The notes: generated from the letters alone by a model not told the origin. A stretch of 64,000 nt of DNA from Amylostereum areolatum (GCA_012932865.1 SAXG01000012.1:930001-994000), one strand, 5' to 3'. Counted from the first letter of the stretch, positions 46,964 through 59,364 are shown. Translations and numbers: made by a program.

Positions 46964-49900
46964 CTAGAGGATCTCGTTCTTCTTCTTCTTTCCCTTCTTT
47001 GAATCGCCGTTCGGCCGCGACCTCGACACCCCGTTTGCGACGGGTTTCGGTTCGAGTAAAGGACGCGTAGGCGAAGAGGGTGGATTGGCAGTTGCAGCGG
47101 GAAGACGGGCATGCGGCTCAGAAATGTCCTCGACGCGCTTCCGGATCTCTCGTTCCCGGGTGGTCAGCTTTTGAAGAGCTTGCTCCTTCATCTCCTTCTC
47201 AAACTGCACTTCGGCGCTCCGCAGCTTCTGCCACCTGGGTCTACGATAAGAAGATGCAGATAAAAGTGGAGAGAAAGACTTACCCAGCATGCCTATCACA
47301 TTTTTTCTTCCCACTGCACCACCATACCGGTTCCTCGACGGGCCCGTCCAGTTGCATTGCATCAGTCGCTCGCGGGGCCTCGCCCACATCATAACTCTCC
47401 AACACACCCACGCCAAACTCGACCACTTCCTCGTCACCAAAGCACAACCGTTGATCCCATCCACATTCCTCGACGGCGTCCGCGCGTCGGATGGCAAGGT
47501 CGGTGACCTTCTCCCTCCACACCACGGCGTCCATCTCCTTTCGCATTTCCTCCCGTTTCTGGACGACACCATTCAGCTGCGCATGGAGACGCTCCAGCTC
47601 ACGGGTAACCTTGGTCTTGGACGGCTTCACGATGCCAGGGACAGAGGAAGGCTTGGATGCTTTGCCATTTGCCGATCCGTCGAGTTGGCCATTGGCGAGC
47701 TGAGCGGATATGACCACGCCTTCCCTGCGTTCCGCGTTCTTAACACTTTCCCAAAGGCGGTCCTTATCTCCTCCATTATCGGTCCAAACAGTGATTCGCA
47801 TTTGCATGTACTTGATACCACATTCGTCGGAGCAATATTTGCTTAGGGCGCCTCGAGCGGGCTTGTGACATGCGTCAGGAGAGTTAGGGTTGCGTTGTTT
47901 GAGACCGTAGAGGCATCGCCGTTTGTAGGTCGTTCGCAAATCGAGCTGGGGCTCTTCTGTGCAGGAATGAGTGTCGATGCTCCGTTGAAAAAACGAGAAC
48001 CTACTTTCGACACACGAAGGACATATGAACTGATCCACCAAATCGACCTCGTCATCAGACATGTTGACACAAGCTGTGTGGTACCATTCGTCGCATCTAC
48101 GAGAAGATCATGAGGCCACCAACTGGACTGCACTGAACGCATGACTTACCGGTCACAAGCGATCATGACCTTTTCATCATCATACTTGGTTTTGCAGATA
48201 CAGTATAGTTTACCCTCGCTATCGCTCTCCTCCTCCTCCTCCTCCTCTTCAGCTGCCTTTGGCTTGTCTTTATCCCCTCTGGTAGCATCGAGAGCGGCAG
48301 GCCCCGGGCCCGGCATGACTGAAGTGGAACGCGAGCGCGCGGTGGACGACGAAGCTTTGGCTGTAGCTGGAGGAGGAACAATAGGGGGGCCCTTCTTGCC
48401 CTTCGTCCCCAGCAAACTCGCGGGCTCTTTGGATAGCTTGCTCTTAGCTTTGATGGGCACTGCAGTCGCTTTCGGTCGAGGAGGCTTGGGCTGGGCTAGG
48501 AGCTTGGGTTGTTGCTTGGTGACCTAGAAGTATGTCAAGGTAGAGCCACATAAGACATAATGAATTCTATGCACCTTCTTTTTTAACGACGACTGAGACC
48601 GATCGTCAACCTTCGGAGTCCGAGCCCGATCTCGAGAGCCTTCCCCAGGCGTGGAGGCTGGCGGAGGCATAGATTCCCGCTCGGAGTTCACGGTGGCGGA
48701 TGTACTACGCGAAGGGAAGAGATGGTGAGAGGAGGAGTGGGGGACGGAGAGTCCAACGACAGGAGATGAGATTTTCATAGGCGCAGACATCTTGCTTTTG
48801 GGCGGTCGGTGGTGTGCACGCGGTGCCTCCGTGGGACGCGTTGAAGGGCGATCTTCAACGAGGCTAAGCAGCTCATCGTCTACGTCCATATCCATCCGAA
48901 GTGGCTCTTCTCGCGACTGGGGTTCGTCAGCCAGGCCAAGTTCTTGTGCGAGTTCACGATCAATGTCAATATCCATCGCGTGCGAGTCGGGAACAGCATT
49001 CGCAATTTCTTCCAGCTCTTGATCCAGAGAGTTTACGGTGGGGGTATCTGTGCGTTGCTCATCAGCGTCCGACGACTCTCTGGTGGATTGAGGAGCTGTG
49101 TCGGCAGTGGTCGTAGGAGGAACAATAATCGGTCCGGAAGGCGGCGGAGAGGGAGAAGATGTTTTCGTCGCTACAGTAGGAACCGAAGGTATTGTTGCCG
49201 CGGCTTCTGCAGGGGGGTCGTCCATGATCGACAAGCTAGGGATGGGACGTAATGAAGGGGAGACAGTCTCGGCTGTTTTCTCAACGGGATCAATGTCCTC
49301 ATGGGTAGGTTCCTCGCTTGTCTGAGTGGGTAGATCGAGTATAGCAGGAAGCTCACCATCCGCCACTTTGGAGACGGAAAGAGGAGAAGGGACACTGTCC
49401 GCTATGTCCAAGTTCACTTCTGGTGACGGTTCCTGCACAAAAACAGCTTCCGACGTGACGTCCGCTGGCTCAGGTTTAGCGTCAATCTCGACGAAGGGGG
49501 TGGGCGATTTCGATGGCCCCCGCTGCGACTGTATATGATTCTCTTCGTCTTCGTCGACCAGAACAACGGAGGGCGCCGCAGGGCCAGGTGAAGTCGTTAC
49601 TTGAGAGACTGAAGGGATGTCATTGGAGACCGAGATGCTAGCTTCTTCGGGAGCTGAAGGCGGAGGAGTGCGAATAGACTCAAGGGGCGAAGGAGAAGGA
49701 GGGGGAGGGGAGGCAGGCAGGTCTTCAGGCATGGTCACATCATCAGGAAGAAGGACTGTCTGATCGACGATTGGAGGGTCTTGCGTAATCGGTGACGGAG
49801 CAACAACGACAGGTGACAGTAGATAAGTTGAAGGAGATGTCGCCTGAGGGACTGGCGAGGATGTGTCGGTGACGACAGAGGGTCGCGCAGGCTGCGGAAT

Positions 49901-52085
49901 CACTGAGGAAGGGGGAGAAAGGGTGGGTGGTGGTAGCTCGAGGTGGCCAGGAGGTGACAAAACGGGGATGGCAGGCGAAAGAAGACGTTCAGGAGCGGCG
50001 TCGGAAAGTATGGGAACATTGAAAATAATAGGCGAAGGGAGAGGCTCTTGCTTGTCGCCAAGTGACGCGGGCAAGACGCTAGGATGCACATCATGCGGCG
50101 GCGGAGTCTCGGCAGCAGGCAGAAGCGGTAGTTGACGGGTCGATGGCGGGTCGACGCTGGATAGCGGGGCAGGCGCAGCAGGCGCGAAAGGTTGAGCTGT
50201 TGGCGGCGAGCGCGAGCGCGACTTAGAAGGGGTAGGTGAATGTGAGGCGACGGGTGGAGGCGCCGATAGGGGCGTCGTAGAGCGATTGAGGGGGACGGTA
50301 GATGTGCGTGTTTCGGTGAGGAAGTTGGCATGTGTAGGTGGTGTGCTCCTCTGAAAACGTGGCGGAAGGGCCTGTACGGGGGAGAGATCGCGTGCAGCAG
50401 GCGCGGGCGGAACGATCTCATAGTCCATGGGTTCTTCGCGCCAGCCTACAACGGCCGACCCTGTGGATTCTGCGGTCCTCGATGGTGGAGGTTGAGGGTA
50501 TCGTTGGACAACAGGCGATGGGTCTTCCCACGGCCTTCTCGCCGTCAAAGTCGGCATGTCTCGTCTACCTTCCATAGGGCCCCGGAGTTCCTGAGTGACA
50601 TCAGCTAGGAGTTCCATTCCCCGCCCTCGCACTGGACTGTGTGGGGCTTCAACCCTTCCATAAGTCTGGTTGAGAGAGGGTCTCCTAGTCTCAGTGGTAC
50701 TGATGCCGACATCTCGATTGCTTTCCACTGGCATGCCCGGTGAGTCCATGGTGGAACGTTCCCTTTCCGGTTCCAAGTGGGAATCCGACCGTCGCTTCCG
50801 TTTTTGTAGACGACGCGACGTTTCGGGTTCGGCGTGGGGAAAGGCCTGGGAGGACTGTGGTGCACGCTGGGAAGGGTCCGGGTAGGCAAAAGGAGGAGAC
50901 GTCGAAGCTGTCGCGGCGGGGCGGAGCGACTGAGAGGCTGGTTCTGCCACGCGTCGAAAGGTGATCTCCGGGCTCCTGCTTGCACTTGTACGGAAGCCGT
51001 CTAGCCTCCTTTCGTTTGTTAAGGAGCCCGCACCACTCATCCTTCGCCGCTCGACAGTCGCCGCCTGTACCAGGGCCTCGAGGCCTCCGAGAGGCGACTG
51101 AACGCTGGGGGAGACAGGATTGAGGATAGATCTTGGGAAGGATGAGGATGAGGTGACGGGGCGCGAGGTCGATGGAGGATAGGCCGGCCCAGAGAGAGTG
51201 GAATCTAAACGTGGTTGTGAGGAGAACTGAGGGGGGAAGGGTAGCTGCTGCTGTGGTTGTGGTTGGTTGTGGTTGTGGTTGTGGTTGTGGTTGTGGTTGT
51301 GGTTGTGCTCGAGACGGGGCGCGGTGATGAGATGGGTGGGGAGGCGGAGGCTGATAGTATGAGCCAGGGGAGGCAGAAGCGCGATGGGGATACGAGTGTG
51401 GATAGAGGGGTGGGGAGGCGGCGTGCCGCTGTGAAGGAAGGGACACGGTGGACTGTGAGCTGGGGGAGTGAGAGGGCATGCGGGTGAAGTGGGAGAGCGG
51501 CGGAGAGGGCGGAGAGCGGGACATGTGGGCGGAAAGCTGAGGGCTGGACTGGTAAGAAAGGGGGTGTGGCTGAGGAAAATGGCGATGAGCGTGCGAGGCG
51601 GGAGGAGGTGTCCAACAAAGACGTACCTGACGATCGGAGGGAAGAGGATCGTAATATTCTCTGCGGGCGACAGCCACGCCCTCACGTCCACTGATGGTCG
51701 CCGTCGTCGGTCGCCTTCCGTACTCTGTCTGCTGATCGGGGAACTGGTGGGGGCGGGGGTCGGAGTCGGGCGACGGTGTCCGACGCCTGAGAGCTGCGGT
51801 CTGGAGAGACAAGGGAACAAAATCGCGGTCGGGGTGGGGGGCGGGCGATGAAGAGTACGGGGCGGGTGGGAAAGATGAATTCGGGTAATCTTGAGAACGA
51901 TTGGGGCGATGGTGAGGACGGGGGAAGGGGTCTGGGGAGTGGTCGAGAGCGTATTTGGGCGGGGAAGTGGAGGGACGGGATGCGGAGGCGGGGGCGGGGG
52001 CGGAGGCGGGGGCAGAGGCGGACGACGAAGGAGCGTCGTCGTCGTCGCAGAGAAGAGAGGAGATGGCTAGTCTTCGGGCGGCCAT
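46964..52085 (-). CDS. SPP1: COMPASS subunit Spp1/CFP1, PHD finger, with giant N-terminus
   Basis: This is the H3K4me-reading subunit of the Set1/COMPASS methyltransferase. The C-terminal third has the PHD finger (LYCICKTKYDDEKVMIACDR, CDEWYHTACVNM, FICPSC, spliced across an intron). It also has the CFP1-type Cys block (RRCLYGLKQRNPNSPDACHKPA, KYCSDECGIKYMQMRI), a coiled coil (ELERLHAQLNGVVQKREEMR), CSGKKKCDRHAGWQKLR, and a Lys-rich end. Upstream are over 1,100 residues of Pro/Ser/Arg-rich disordered sequence starting MAARRLAISSLLCDDDDAP at 52085. The intron after PLPSDRQ (51626-51552) keeps frame. Across a GTGGTT hexamer run near 51260 the frame must change to continue, so an indel or unrecognised intron is present there. 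Confidence 0.87.
51249..51306. repeat. GGTTGT hexanucleotide microsatellite in SPP1
   Basis: About nine copies of GGTTGT (read as CCACAA, Gln-Pro, on the coding strand), with one shortened unit (GGTTGGTTGT near 51261) that changes the reading frame. Confidence 0.9.
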
Positions 52086-52350
52086 GAGTGCTGGGGGTCG
52101 AGGAGAACGTTGGCGAGAAGGATGATAGATCGCCTGTATGCGCCGTGCTCGGCTCTCAGAGTCTCATCTCAGCGCTCAGCCTCGAGTTCCCTCGCCCGCA
52201 GGCTCCCGCAGGCCACTCATCTCCTCCGTCCCGCGTGACCGCTCGCTTCGGTAACAATGGGCCCTGCATCACTGGCACTCCCTCCGTTTCACTCTCCTCG
52301 CTCCCGGCGCTCCGTCTCCCTTGTTGACGTCCAGGCCTTGAGGCACCATA
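52086..52350. other. SPP1 5' region next to repeat copy 2
   Basis: 265 bp of unique sequence between the SPP1 start codon and repeat copy 2. It should hold the core promoter and leader of SPP1. No coding frame is supported. Confidence 0.5.
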
Positions 52351-53787
52351 ATCCTTTAATACAAAGAGAGACGCGGTGGAGCGCTGCGTCACGTCACGAC
52401 ACAAACCGCGAGACAAGTGAGCTTTCTGATTGGTTGTGGGACAACAGCCACGTCATCGTAACGCGACGCGTGACAAGTCGCGTTGACAAATGCACGTGGC
52501 TGCTTGCGTCATCCTAGGCTTGCGCGTCGGCCGGGTCGCCGCGTCGCTCTTCGTCTTGACCTCCACCACGTACTTGGCCACCGTCATACCTTCCCACTCT
52601 CTATGGCACCTCTACGCACCGCCGTTAGCGTCAAAGTAGCCTCCATGGCACAGCCCTACTTATACCTTTTACTTTGTATATCAGAAAACAAATTCAAATC
52701 AATTTTCCTCCAAAGCAATGTTTGTGCAGCAACATGGACGTGTTTTGTCGCTTCGGTCACGATGACCGCGTCGCTCCCACCCCCCCTGATTGGATTTATT
52801 TATATATCTAGAGATTTTTCGGGAAATTTCCTCGGTGCTCGGATGAGGCGTGGTGGTCCCGAGCTCGAGTGATGTACGACACGACCCGACCCGACACGAC
52901 ACAGTACAGCACACCCTGTCATCTGCATCCAGTGCATCTCGGTGCGTTCATCTGGATCATGTGCGCATTTTCTTTCTCTCTTGCGAGACGAACTGACATG
53001 TACTATTTGTGCAGAAGAATCTATGCGAGTTGGGGGTGACATTGGCTGGCCATTGGGACGGTGCACCGAGCAGGAACGCAGGTCCACTGATTCCGTCCAA
53101 GATGCAGCCCCCAGAAACAGTGCCCATTCAACCTCCTCGCAAGCGAACGAGAACACGGCCGTCCAGGTATGACTGACCTTAACAAACTGATCAATGTCCT
53201 TGCTTACTATATTGTTGTCTACAGCTTTCCTCGGCTGACGCCATTGGCCACCGCCGGTCTTGAGTGCGAGCACAACGACATCCTCAGGATCCTGAAGGTC
53301 CGCAACAGCATTGTATTGTGTCGTCCACGTCCGAATCAACGACAGGTGACACGATAATGCAAGAACCCAACCAACCAGCAAGCCTCGAACGGAGCTTTCA
53401 TAGATGGTACGTGCATACAGTATCAATCAATGTGATAGTAAAGGCTTTACTGATCCTTTTGTTATCCATATCACAGGTGATATGTCCTCATCGACATTGC
53501 ATATTCGCAGGCCTACTCGGCCCTCGGCGACTTGCTTCCTACGCCCCCAAGGACTCCAGCTCTGAACCCTCAAGGAACAGAACAACCCACTCTGCTATCG
53601 AAATGGCAGATTGCCAAGAGAGCCCGACACGAGCGAGAGCATTTGGGACCGTCACAAACCCCTCTACTGTAGGCGGCTGTAGTTTGGCAACTCGCAACCG
53701 GTGTCACATGACCGTGGGAGCGGGTAGAGGAGGGCAACCCGGCCTCGGGGACGGGGGACATCCACTTTAGGCAACGCAACCTCTTGT
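52351..53787. repeat. 1437-bp long direct repeat, copy 2
   Basis: Identical to 10324-11760 as far as I compared. It is flanked here by unrelated sequence (CACCATA on the left, TGTCTCACAAG on the right), which fixes the exact ends. It lies 265 bp upstream of SPP1, in the same orientation to that gene as copy 1 has to the epimerase. The near-absent divergence implies a recent event. Confidence 0.95.
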
Positions 53788-54606
53788 TGTCTCACAAGCT
53801 GATCCCGCCTCGCGGCCCTCTCGCTCGCCTCGTGCGTTCGTTTCGCAGAAACACATTCGACATTCAGCGAGGAAAAAAGAAAAATGTACAGCGAGACATT
53901 GCGACGACACCCATACGGCGACCACGAAGAGTACACCGCTGAGAAAATTCCCATCGAGAAACGCACGAGCGCATCGCACCCAAGTCCCATCGTTCACAAC
54001 CTTCCGGTCTTCTCCATCTCCAGCCTACTAGACGGTCTCAAGGTCCTCGACCCACACCAGTCCCCGAAAGGCGGGCGAGTCATCATCGAGATGCTTTTGC
54101 GAGGCTGCAAAGAAAAAGACGGTTAGGAAACGGTTGAGAACGCACACGCATGACACGCACCTGTGGGTTTTGCGTTAAAGAAACGCTACTGCGTCTGCCT
54201 TTATATACCGCGCTTTTCTCGGCAATTGCCGCCGCCAGTGACCTTGCTTCAGCCAGCTTCCTCGAGTCACATCGTTCCGTGCTCCTTGTTCCCTCCACTG
54301 TTCGTCTGGATTTCCAACACAATTATTCTTTTGGATTCGCACGCGCGTCCCTAACGCCCTCAGCTGCCGATATATCCACTTCTCCCTCATGAAATCAACG
54401 TGGACTGGGGAGAGCGGAACCAACTGTACAGTTCTGTTCGGGAAGTATTAGGTAATTACGTGAGAATGGGGAGAGGACAGGCCACGTGATCGAAAGGAGG
54501 AGGATTTTGCGATCGACGAGACCTCGCACTGACCAAGTCGTTCCCCAACCCATCCCCGTTGCTGATCGTCTCTCACTGACTCCTTGTAATTCCGGCCCCG
54601 TCCAAT
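53788..54606. other. Region between repeat copy 2 and STM1
   Basis: 800 bp holding one possible small gene (53884-54126) and the STM1 promoter. Other frames are not convincing. Confidence 0.4.
53884..54126 (+). CDS. Possible small hypothetical protein
   Basis: An 80-codon frame in good start context (GAAAAATGTAC). It begins MYSETLRRHPYGDHEEYTAEK, continues FSISSLLDGLKVLDPHQSPKGG and ends LLRGCKEKDG. The composition is coding-like but no domain is recognised. It could be a short conserved protein or the first exon of something longer. Confidence 0.35.
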   Translation: MYSETLRRHPYGDHEEYTAEKIPIEKRTSASHPSPIVHNLPVFSISSLLDGLKVLDPHQSPKGGRVIIEMLLRGCKEKDG

Positions 54607-55902
54607 ATGTCGGTGGCCACCAAAAACCCTTTTGCCCTCCTGGATGGTCAGATCTCCTTCTTCGCTTCCTCTTCTCCCCCGTTCCTCACTCTCTTAACCA
54701 TCGCCATCGCCATGTTATCCCTTAGATGACGATTCCCAGCCGTCGACTCCCCCTCCGGCCACTAAGAAGCCAGAGGCACCCGCACCCGCTGCCCCCGCCG
54801 CAAAGCCCAGAGGCCCCGCTTCTCGTGGTGGGAAGTACTACTCCCGGGGCGGTAAAACCCCAAGGGAGTCCCAGGATGCAGAGGAACCCGCTGAGGATGG
54901 CGGAAAAAAGAGGTGTCAGTCCTCTTTATCTATTCATCGCACAGGATCGCCCTGATCGTCGTCAACATCCCCTTCTTTTCGACTTTTCAATCCTGTTGCA
55001 GTCGACGGCGAAGGTCGCGGTCGGGGCAGGGGACGCGGTCGCGGTGACCGTGGCGATCGCGGTCGTGGGGGCCGAGGTCGTCCCTTCGACAGGCACAGCC
55101 AAACTGGAAAGACGTATGTTCGTACCAAGCCTCTGTTTTCCAACCTAACGTCCTTCCCACAGCGACTCCGACAAAAAGGTCCATCAGGGATGGGGTGGCG
55201 ACGAAGGTCACGCCGAGCTGAAAGCCGAAGAGGCCGCTACCACCGATGCCGTCGCCGAGACCTCAAATGACTGGGCCGGCGCCGCCACGGACGGCGGAGA
55301 CTGGGGCGCCGCTCCTGCTGGGGGCGACCAGTGGGTCGCACCCCCCGCTGCTGAGGGCGATCCTGCCCCTGCCGATGGCGAGAAACCTGAAGGTCGTCGT
55401 CGCGAGAGGGAGGTCGAGGAGGAGGACAACACCCTCACCTACGAGCAGTACCTCGCTCAGAAGAAAGAGGCCGAGGGCTTCGGGGTGCCCAAGCTGGAAG
55501 GCCGTCAGGCTAACGAGGGGAACGATGAAATCTGGAAGGACGCCGTGGCGCAGACCAAGAAGTCGGAAGAGGAGGATGCTTACTTCGTCGGCAAGGTTCG
55601 TAAAGCGTCCCATTCGATTCTTCACGATGTTTAACCATCTGTATCTGCAGACCAAATCCGCCCCCAAGGCTCGCGCCAAGAAGGACGACAAGATCTTCCT
55701 TGAGATCGAGGCGCGCTTTGAGCGCCCCAGTCGTGGTGGCCGAGGCCGTGGAGGCGACCGTGGAGGCGACCGTGGAGGCGACCGCGGTCGTGGGGAGGGA
55801 CGAGGGCGTGGTCGTGGTCGTGGTGCCCCCAGACCACCGCGCAGCAACGGCACCCCTGCTGTCAACGTTGACGATGAAACCGCCTTCCCATCGCTCTCGT
55901 AG
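54607..55902 (+). CDS. STM1: Stm1/SERBP1-type ribosome- and RNA-binding protein
   Basis: This family binds inactive 80S ribosomes and mRNA and preserves ribosomes in starvation. The start MSVATKNPFALLDD is the Stm1 N-terminal motif. RGG-type segments (GRGRGRGRGRGDRGDRGRGG), GWGGDEGHAELKAEEAA and the HABP4/PAI-RBP1 segment LTYEQYLAQKKEAEGFGVPKL follow. The C-terminal RGG tract contains three GGDRG repeats near 55.75 kb, and the end VNVDDETAFPSLS is typical. At least four introns, in phase. Confidence 0.92.
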
Positions 55903-56378
55903 GAGGCGATCCTCTCAACCAAATGACAAAATGTCGGTGGGGTAAAACGCTTCCTTCATGCTCTCGGACGCCCTGTTTTTACCTTTTCCGATGAATTGTG
56001 CATAATCTCCGACCCGCATTTTTTCCGTTTCCATCTCATATCCTCTTTGTTGTCACTGTTCCCTTGCCGCTCACGGTTCTCCATGTGTTGATACGAAATG
56101 AAGTCAAGAAACCACGTATTCTATGTTACTTTCATTTCGCTGGGATCATCCATCGTCCATAGTTGGCTGTATCGCTGTATGTATCGCTGCTTGCTCATGT
56201 ACATTTTACTGCCATCTCGGTCATGCTTCATGCTTGCCATCGTCAGTGCTCGTCGAAGGCCCGGATGCCAGTCAAGATCGCGCAAGTTTAATGCGAATTA
56301 TCCGCCTGCTATGTCCGTCTTGCAGTTCCGCTTTCCCCCCAATTACCCTATACCCTCATACCTCTACACCAAGTCTAC
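55903..56378. other. Intergenic: STM1 3' UTR and next promoter
   Basis: The T-rich 3' end of STM1 is followed by the presumed promoter of the TFC7-like gene. Frames in this stretch have no support. Confidence 0.4.
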
Positions 56379-57664
56379 ATGCCAGTGGAAACGATATACA
56401 TCCTCAGACATGGTATGCTTTCTTTACTTGTCAGAGACTCAGAAGGAACCTCTTGCCATTAATTGTCGTCAGGTTTCCGTTTGAACTGGGTCACCAGCAA
56501 CTGGTTAGTTGAGTCCCCGTCGTGAGGTATGCTTCAGCCCCTTTATTGCGCCTTCGAACAGGACGAGTGCAACAGGTCTTCCTCGCGACCCCCCTTTGGC
56601 TGCCTTCGGAGAGGTAAGTTGCATCTGTACATGGTGATTGTGCTAGTTGCCTGACGAGACAAACCTGCAGACGCAAGCCAAGGAAGTTGCTGATTATTTT
56701 GCATCGCTGCCTGAGGATGAGCGGCCCACAGCTATCTTCTCGTCGCCATACTGTGAGCGCGAATCGTACGCTTCAGCGGACCCCGAGTTGCTGATCAGGG
56801 ACCATGGGGTAGATCGATGCATCCAAACGGCGAAACCAGTCTCAGAGGCGTTGGGCGTGCCGATCTACGTAGAGCATGGTTCGTTCTTCTCTCCATCTGC
56901 GCATTCTACCTGCCTGTACTGACGCAGCGAACCAGGTATCTCAGAGTGGTACTCGCCTGTGGCGCCCGGGACGGGTCTTCACCCGCGCCCCTCCTCCGCC
57001 ACGTCCCTTCGCCAGTACTTTTCCCAAATCGACGATCAAGCGTGGTCGTCCATCTGGTATCCTTCTCGCCGCGGTGAAGATGTCGGCCAGGTCCACGATC
57101 GCGCGGCGGGCTTCGTCGAGGCGTTCGTCCCCGAGGTGCAGCGCCGTTTCGGAGACGCGCATAAACGCGTGCTGCTGGTGAGCCACGCGGCGACGGTGAT
57201 TACGCTGGCGCGGGCGCTGCTGGATGATAGGACGATGCCCTTGCGTATTGCGTGCTGTTCGCTTACGACACTGAATAAGAAGGCCAAGGCGGAGAAGGAA
57301 GTGGGTGGGTGGGAAGTGGCGGTGTTGGCGGGTGGGGTCCATCTGAAGGAAGGCCTGCAGAGAGATTGGGGGTTCGAGGATATCGAGATTGCGGATGGAG
57401 AGGTGCGTTGAGTGTTTGCTGTTTGTTGTCACACGGGAGCTCATGAATGGTTTCGTGCAGGTCATACGAGACCACGGCGTCCCAGGGACGGAGGATGAGA
57501 TCGACTTCCCTGTGGGCCTTGCACTTACCGGAGATATCAGCACGGATGTAGAGGTTGCGAACACCCGGAAAACTACTATAGCTTCCCGTTTTCTGCAAGT
57601 ACTGTTAGATGGTATTTGGATACATACATTGGGTAAATGCTGGGTGGTACATATCGAGGCATAG
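56379..57664 (+). CDS. Histidine-phosphatase family protein, TFC7 (TFIIIC tau55)-like
   Basis: MPVETIYILRHG carries the RHG catalytic His of the phosphoglycerate-mutase fold, interrupted by an intron before FRLNWVTSNW. Then come TGLPRDPPLAAFGETQAKEVADYF, IFSSPYYRCIQTAKPVSEALGV, HGISEWYSPVAPGTGLHPRP and VLLVSHAATVITLARALL with the second His. About six short introns join in frame. The match is to the fungal group containing yeast Tfc7, a TFIIIC subunit, whose phosphatase fold is a separate domain. A free phosphatase is the alternative. The last exon (57463-57664) is the least certain part. The stop lies 55 bp from that of MEMO1, which converges on it. Confidence 0.85.
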
Positions 57665-57719
57665 AAGTACAATCTCTGGCATGAGTAGTCCACGGATCAT
57701 CGTACACCGGCAAGCAAAA

Positions 57720-59075
57720 TCAGAAAGTAACGTACCCACTAGCGTAACTGACGCTCGAGTCCTTCACCGTAATACATTTGCTACTCTGCTCATAACGGAC
57801 CCAGTGGAGCTTCGGAACGATGCCTCGGTCCTCCTGGAGCGCGGTGAGCGCACCCAGGAGAACGCCGATCGGGTGACGACCGCAGATTGTGTTCTTGGTG
57901 CGCGCGAGATACTCGTGGAAGTAGGTGTGCGCGCTTGCAGCGTTGTTGGGTGGCATCGCGAGCAGCTCCATCGCTTCGTGGTCGAGGGACGAAATGGAGT
58001 CGTGGATCGGAAACGTGGTGAGCTGGGTGGGAGTCGGCACTGTGCGTGACAGTCGCATGGGTGTGCCCTCTGGCGGCGGGCTTGTATAATATAGGGTATA
58101 GGAGAAACGGGTCCCCCTGCATATTTGTGAGGATATGCTGTCGAGGTGAATGGAAGGAAGCTTACCAGTGGCAGAAATCGCTAGAGATCACGCAAAATGT
58201 GTCTTCTCGAGCCAGATAGGGAGCGATGGTACGGCCCCACATTTCTTCATCTTTCTGACCGATGGCACCAACGAGGATGGGTACAATAGATATGTCCATT
58301 CTAAGCCAATAAGCACTTGTCATGGGAAGCCCTTTTAGACGGGGGATAGAAGATACCCACCCTTCGAACACCTTGCGCACGTAGGGCAATTGCATTTCGA
58401 TACTGTGTTCGTCCTCGTCCACTTGAATGTCCATCTCGCTGAAAATTCCGGTGTCCCTCAGCTCTTTGATCGCTACAAAGCCGAGATGTGTCAGGTCATT
58501 CGGGATCGAGGCGTGGGAGGGGACGACGTACTGTCAAGATCGAGGGGGAGGTCCCCAATGGGGGTTGCATAGGAGTCACAATTAGACAGTGCACAACCGT
58601 CAAGGTAGACATGGTGCGATGGACCCAGAATGAAAACACGCTTTCTGCGAACGGAGCCACGTTTAGACGGATAAAGCAGTAAAGGACGCAACTTACATGC
58701 CAGTGGTGTCAATGCTTTTGTATGCCCAAGCGGCAGCAGGTCCAGAGTAGGCATATCCAGCATGTCTGCAAGATAGATATGAGCGTCCGCGAAGCAGAGG
58801 GATGACCAGCGCAACGGACGGGGAGATGATCGCCTTGCATCCTTTCACTGGAGGAGCATATTCCTCTGTTGGAGGGGCTGACGGCCGAAAGCCACCCCGA
58901 AAGCTCGGTAATCAAGCCTCCTCGCTGCGAAACGGGTATTAGAGCTATAGCTATAGGCAGATGAGGGATGGCGTACAGTTTCCGGTGTACCAGGAATCAG
59001 CATGGGTCGCCTGCCTGCAGGATACAATCAGCGACTGATCTGGCTTTGGCGAGATCGGTCATGCCTCTTGACCAT
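57720..59075 (-). CDS. MEMO1 family protein (two apparent frame breaks)
   Basis: A metal-binding redox/dioxygenase-like fold conserved from archaea to humans. The ATG at 59075 is followed directly by an intron, then [11 protein letters not shown]. Later exons give [80 protein letters not shown] and [12 protein letters not shown]. The end is [12 protein letters not shown]. The conserved His, Asp and Cys positions are present. Between TGN and EEYAPP the frame must move twice by one base: near 58916-58924 (GCCTCCTCG) and in the run of four G at 58874-58877. Removing one base from that run gives the expected AVSPPTEEY. The gene is otherwise intact. Confidence 0.87.
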
Positions 59076-59364
59076 CACTGGAGTTTGTGGGTTAGTCAAT
59101 GGAGAGGAAGGTGAGTGGATGAAGAACAAACAAGTCAGAGGTCAAAGCAGCGCGGAGTGACTGTGTGTCTGATCGCCAAAAGCTGAGTAAGTAGACGCGT
59201 AGATGCGTTTATTCAATTATCTCTTCGGAGTCCCGACCAATTGACATTACAACAACAGTAAGATACAAGTACTAAACGTATGTACATACACATTATACCT
59301 TGGTTCAAAAGGAAAAGATACAGCAACGTGAGGGTGAGCAAACCGTGAAAGAAAGACACAATAA

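Noticed and set aside
50691..51250. Continuation of the first SPP1 frame past the microsatellite
   Set aside because: After the hexamer run the first frame loses its Pro/Ser-rich character, while another frame continues it down to the PHD finger. Only the second is kept there.
51249..51306. GGTTGT run as telomeric repeat
   Set aside because: The unit differs from the TTAGGG type, it is short, and it lies in a coding exon far from any end.
10324..53787. The two 1437-bp direct repeats as LTRs of one giant retroelement or as ends of a Starship-like element
   Set aside because: The DNA between them holds ordinary housekeeping genes. There is no gag, pol or tyrosine recombinase, and no target duplication at the outer edges.
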